7,238 nucleotides of DNA. It comes from Chitinophagales bacterium (GTDB lineage Bacteria > Bacteroidota > Bacteroidia > Chitinophagales > Chitinophagaceae). The stretch spans positions 1 to 7,238 of the forward strand of contig JAAFHG010000180.1 of NCBI GenBank assembly GCA_013297585.1, given 5' to 3'. Below are positions 6,010-7,238 of the stretch, piece after piece (positions within the stretch are counted from its first letter, which is position 1; each line of letters opens with the position of its first letter). Under the pieces are notes generated by a model that did not search any database, was not told where the DNA came from, and saw only the letters and a program-made list of their open reading frames with translations. A program made the translations under genes and the position numbers.

Positions 6010-7238
6010 ATGCTTCAACGTAATACAAGAATCTGCCGCCTTGCCCATTATTTTATTATTATAATAATGTGCAATAGTGCTATAGTAACTGCGCAAACCT
6101 CTATTGAAAATAATATTACAATAGATAATGGCTTAATTAATAATGAGGTAACAGCCATTCATCAAGATGTATATGGTTTTTTATGGTTTGGTACAAGAGG
6201 TGGGCTTAATAAGTACAACGGTTACGATGTAAATACGTTAAGGTCAACACCGGGATCGGTAAATAATTTGTCTAACCAAGCGGTAGAAGTAATAGCAGAG
6301 TATAAAAATACATTATGGATAGGTAATAAAATTGGTGGGCTTAATAGCTATAATTTATTATCAGACTCTATCACACATTACAATTCTACAGATGTAGTTA
6401 AGATACAAGAAATAAAATCACTATTAGTAGATAGTTCAGGAACTTTATATATAGGTGCATTGCACGGTTTTTATATTTTAAAAGATGGAAAATTTACCGT
6501 TGTAGATAATCATCACACTATTAATGCGCTGGCACAAGATGCGCAAGGAAGAATTTGGGTAGGAGCTAGTATTGGCCTTTTTAAATACAATCTATTAACC
6601 AAAGAGCTTGATTCTATAAATCTTGGTATTAATAAAATTAATGTAACATCTATTGCTATTGACAATCAATCGCAAAATTTATTTATGGGCACTTGGCAAA
6701 ATGGACTCATAAAACATAGTATACAAAGCCAACAAACCAAGCAATATTTAAACAATGGTACAACGAGAGGCGCGGCCGCAAATAATACTTACAGGGTATT
6801 TTTAGATAACAATAAAAACGTATGGGTAGGTACTTGGGGTGCTGGATTACGAAAATTTAATACCCTAACCGAGCAGTTTGAAGAATATCAAATTAAGCCG
6901 CTTAATGTATACAATAAAGATTATGATATTATTTTATCTATTACGCAAGATTATACTGGTATTATCTGGATAGGTACCGATGGTGGTGGGGTATGTAAAA
7001 TAGATCCGTATCGAAAAAAATTTAAAGCAATTTCTAACTTTGGTATAAATAAAGCAATGCTTGGCAATACGCATATTTCTGCCATTTACGAGGATAAGAA
7101 CGGGGGTTTTTGGCTTGGGGCAAAAGGTGGCGGGCTAAATTACTCGGCCGATAAAAAAAACTTTGTACAAAAAGATATTGGGCTAAAAACACTTAGGGTA
7201 AGTTGTTTTTTTGAGAATGGTAACGATTTGTGGGTAGG
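6010..7238 (+). CDS. Two-component-propeller sensor, probably a hybrid (HTCS) regulator, N-terminal part only
   Basis: The gene starts at the ATG at 6010, the first possible start after an in-frame TAA at 5998-6000, and is still open at the window edge, so 409 codons are seen. A signal/membrane segment (residues 1-28, core HYFIIIIM) ends Val-Thr-Ala|Gln. The rest is a chain of two-component-regulator propeller (Reg_prop) blades, each ending in an aromatic-x-Gly strand. These lie at Trp59 (FLWFG), Trp103 (LWIG), Tyr147 (LYIG), Trp183 (IWVG), Phe225 (LFMG), Trp272 (VWVG), Trp320 (IWIG), Trp368 (FWLG) and Trp408, giving about nine blades, with GGLNKYNG and GGLNSYN as typical examples. In the HTCS family about fourteen blades form a periplasmic sensor for oligosaccharides. 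They are followed by a Y_Y_Y domain, a membrane helix, histidine kinase, receiver and AraC-type DNA-binding domain, none of which are in view. Its divergent position next to a glycosidase-sulfatase operon fits local control of that operon. A propeller sensor with a different output domain cannot be excluded. Confidence 0.88.
   Translation, partial: MLQRNTRICRLAHYFIIIIMCNSAIVTAQTSIENNITIDNGLINNEVTAIHQDVYGFLWFGTRGGLNKYNGYDVNTLRSTPGSVNNLSNQAVEVIAEYKNTLWIGNKIGGLNSYNLLSDSITHYNSTDVVKIQEIKSLLVDSSGTLYIGALHGFYILKDGKFTVVDNHHTINALAQDAQGRIWVGASIGLFKYNLLTKELDSINLGINKINVTSIAIDNQSQNLFMGTWQNGLIKHSIQSQQTKQYLNNGTTRGAAANNTYRVFLDNNKNVWVGTWGAGLRKFNTLTEQFEEYQIKPLNVYNKDYDIILSITQDYTGIIWIGTDGGGVCKIDPYRKKFKAISNFGINKAMLGNTHISAIYEDKNGGFWLGAKGGGLNYSADKKNFVQKDIGLKTLRVSCFFENGNDLWV

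Noticed and set aside
6773..6780. GC-rich NotI-like octamer inside the AT-rich sensor gene, considered as a cloning scar or insertion junction
   Set aside because: The reading frame and propeller blade pattern run through it without disruption (RGAAANN between blades), so chance codon use is sufficient.

Overview
The window looks like part of a carbohydrate-utilisation locus from a Bacteroidota bacterium. The evidence is the AT-rich DNA, the lack of Shine-Dalgarno sequences before the starts, the gene families present (S1 sulfatases, a GH2 glycosidase with extra C-terminal domains, a two-component-propeller sensor), and four predicted export signals that all cut Ala|Gln. The genus cannot be fixed from sequence alone; a Chitinophagaceae/Sphingobacteriia-type environmental member is only a guess.

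Layout: a tightly packed three-gene operon on the minus strand runs from right to left. It holds a secreted GH2 beta-galactosidase-type enzyme (3263-5731), then an S1 sulfatase four bases later (1738-3258), then a second, clearly different S1 sulfatase after a 31-base gap (102-1706). Bases 1-101 are non-coding as far as visible and contain a weak inverted repeat. A divergent, AT-rich intergenic region (5732-6009) separates the operon from a plus-strand gene starting at 6010. That gene runs off the right edge and encodes the N-terminal propeller of a membrane sensor, most likely a hybrid two-component system (HTCS) regulator.

How they fit together (inference): an oligosaccharide carrying sulfate esters and beta-linked galactose or a similar sugar enters the periplasm. 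The propeller sensor would bind it and switch on the operon. The two sulfatases would remove sulfates from different positions, and the GH2 enzyme would release the exposed beta-linked sugar from the non-reducing end. Candidates are sulfated algal galactans or sulfated host/mucin-type glycans, and the window does not decide between them. No SusC/SusD pair, transporter or sulfatase-maturing enzyme lies in the window. I see no mobile element, RNA gene or CRISPR, and no evidence of a wholly new system: this is a coherent variant of a known type of locus.
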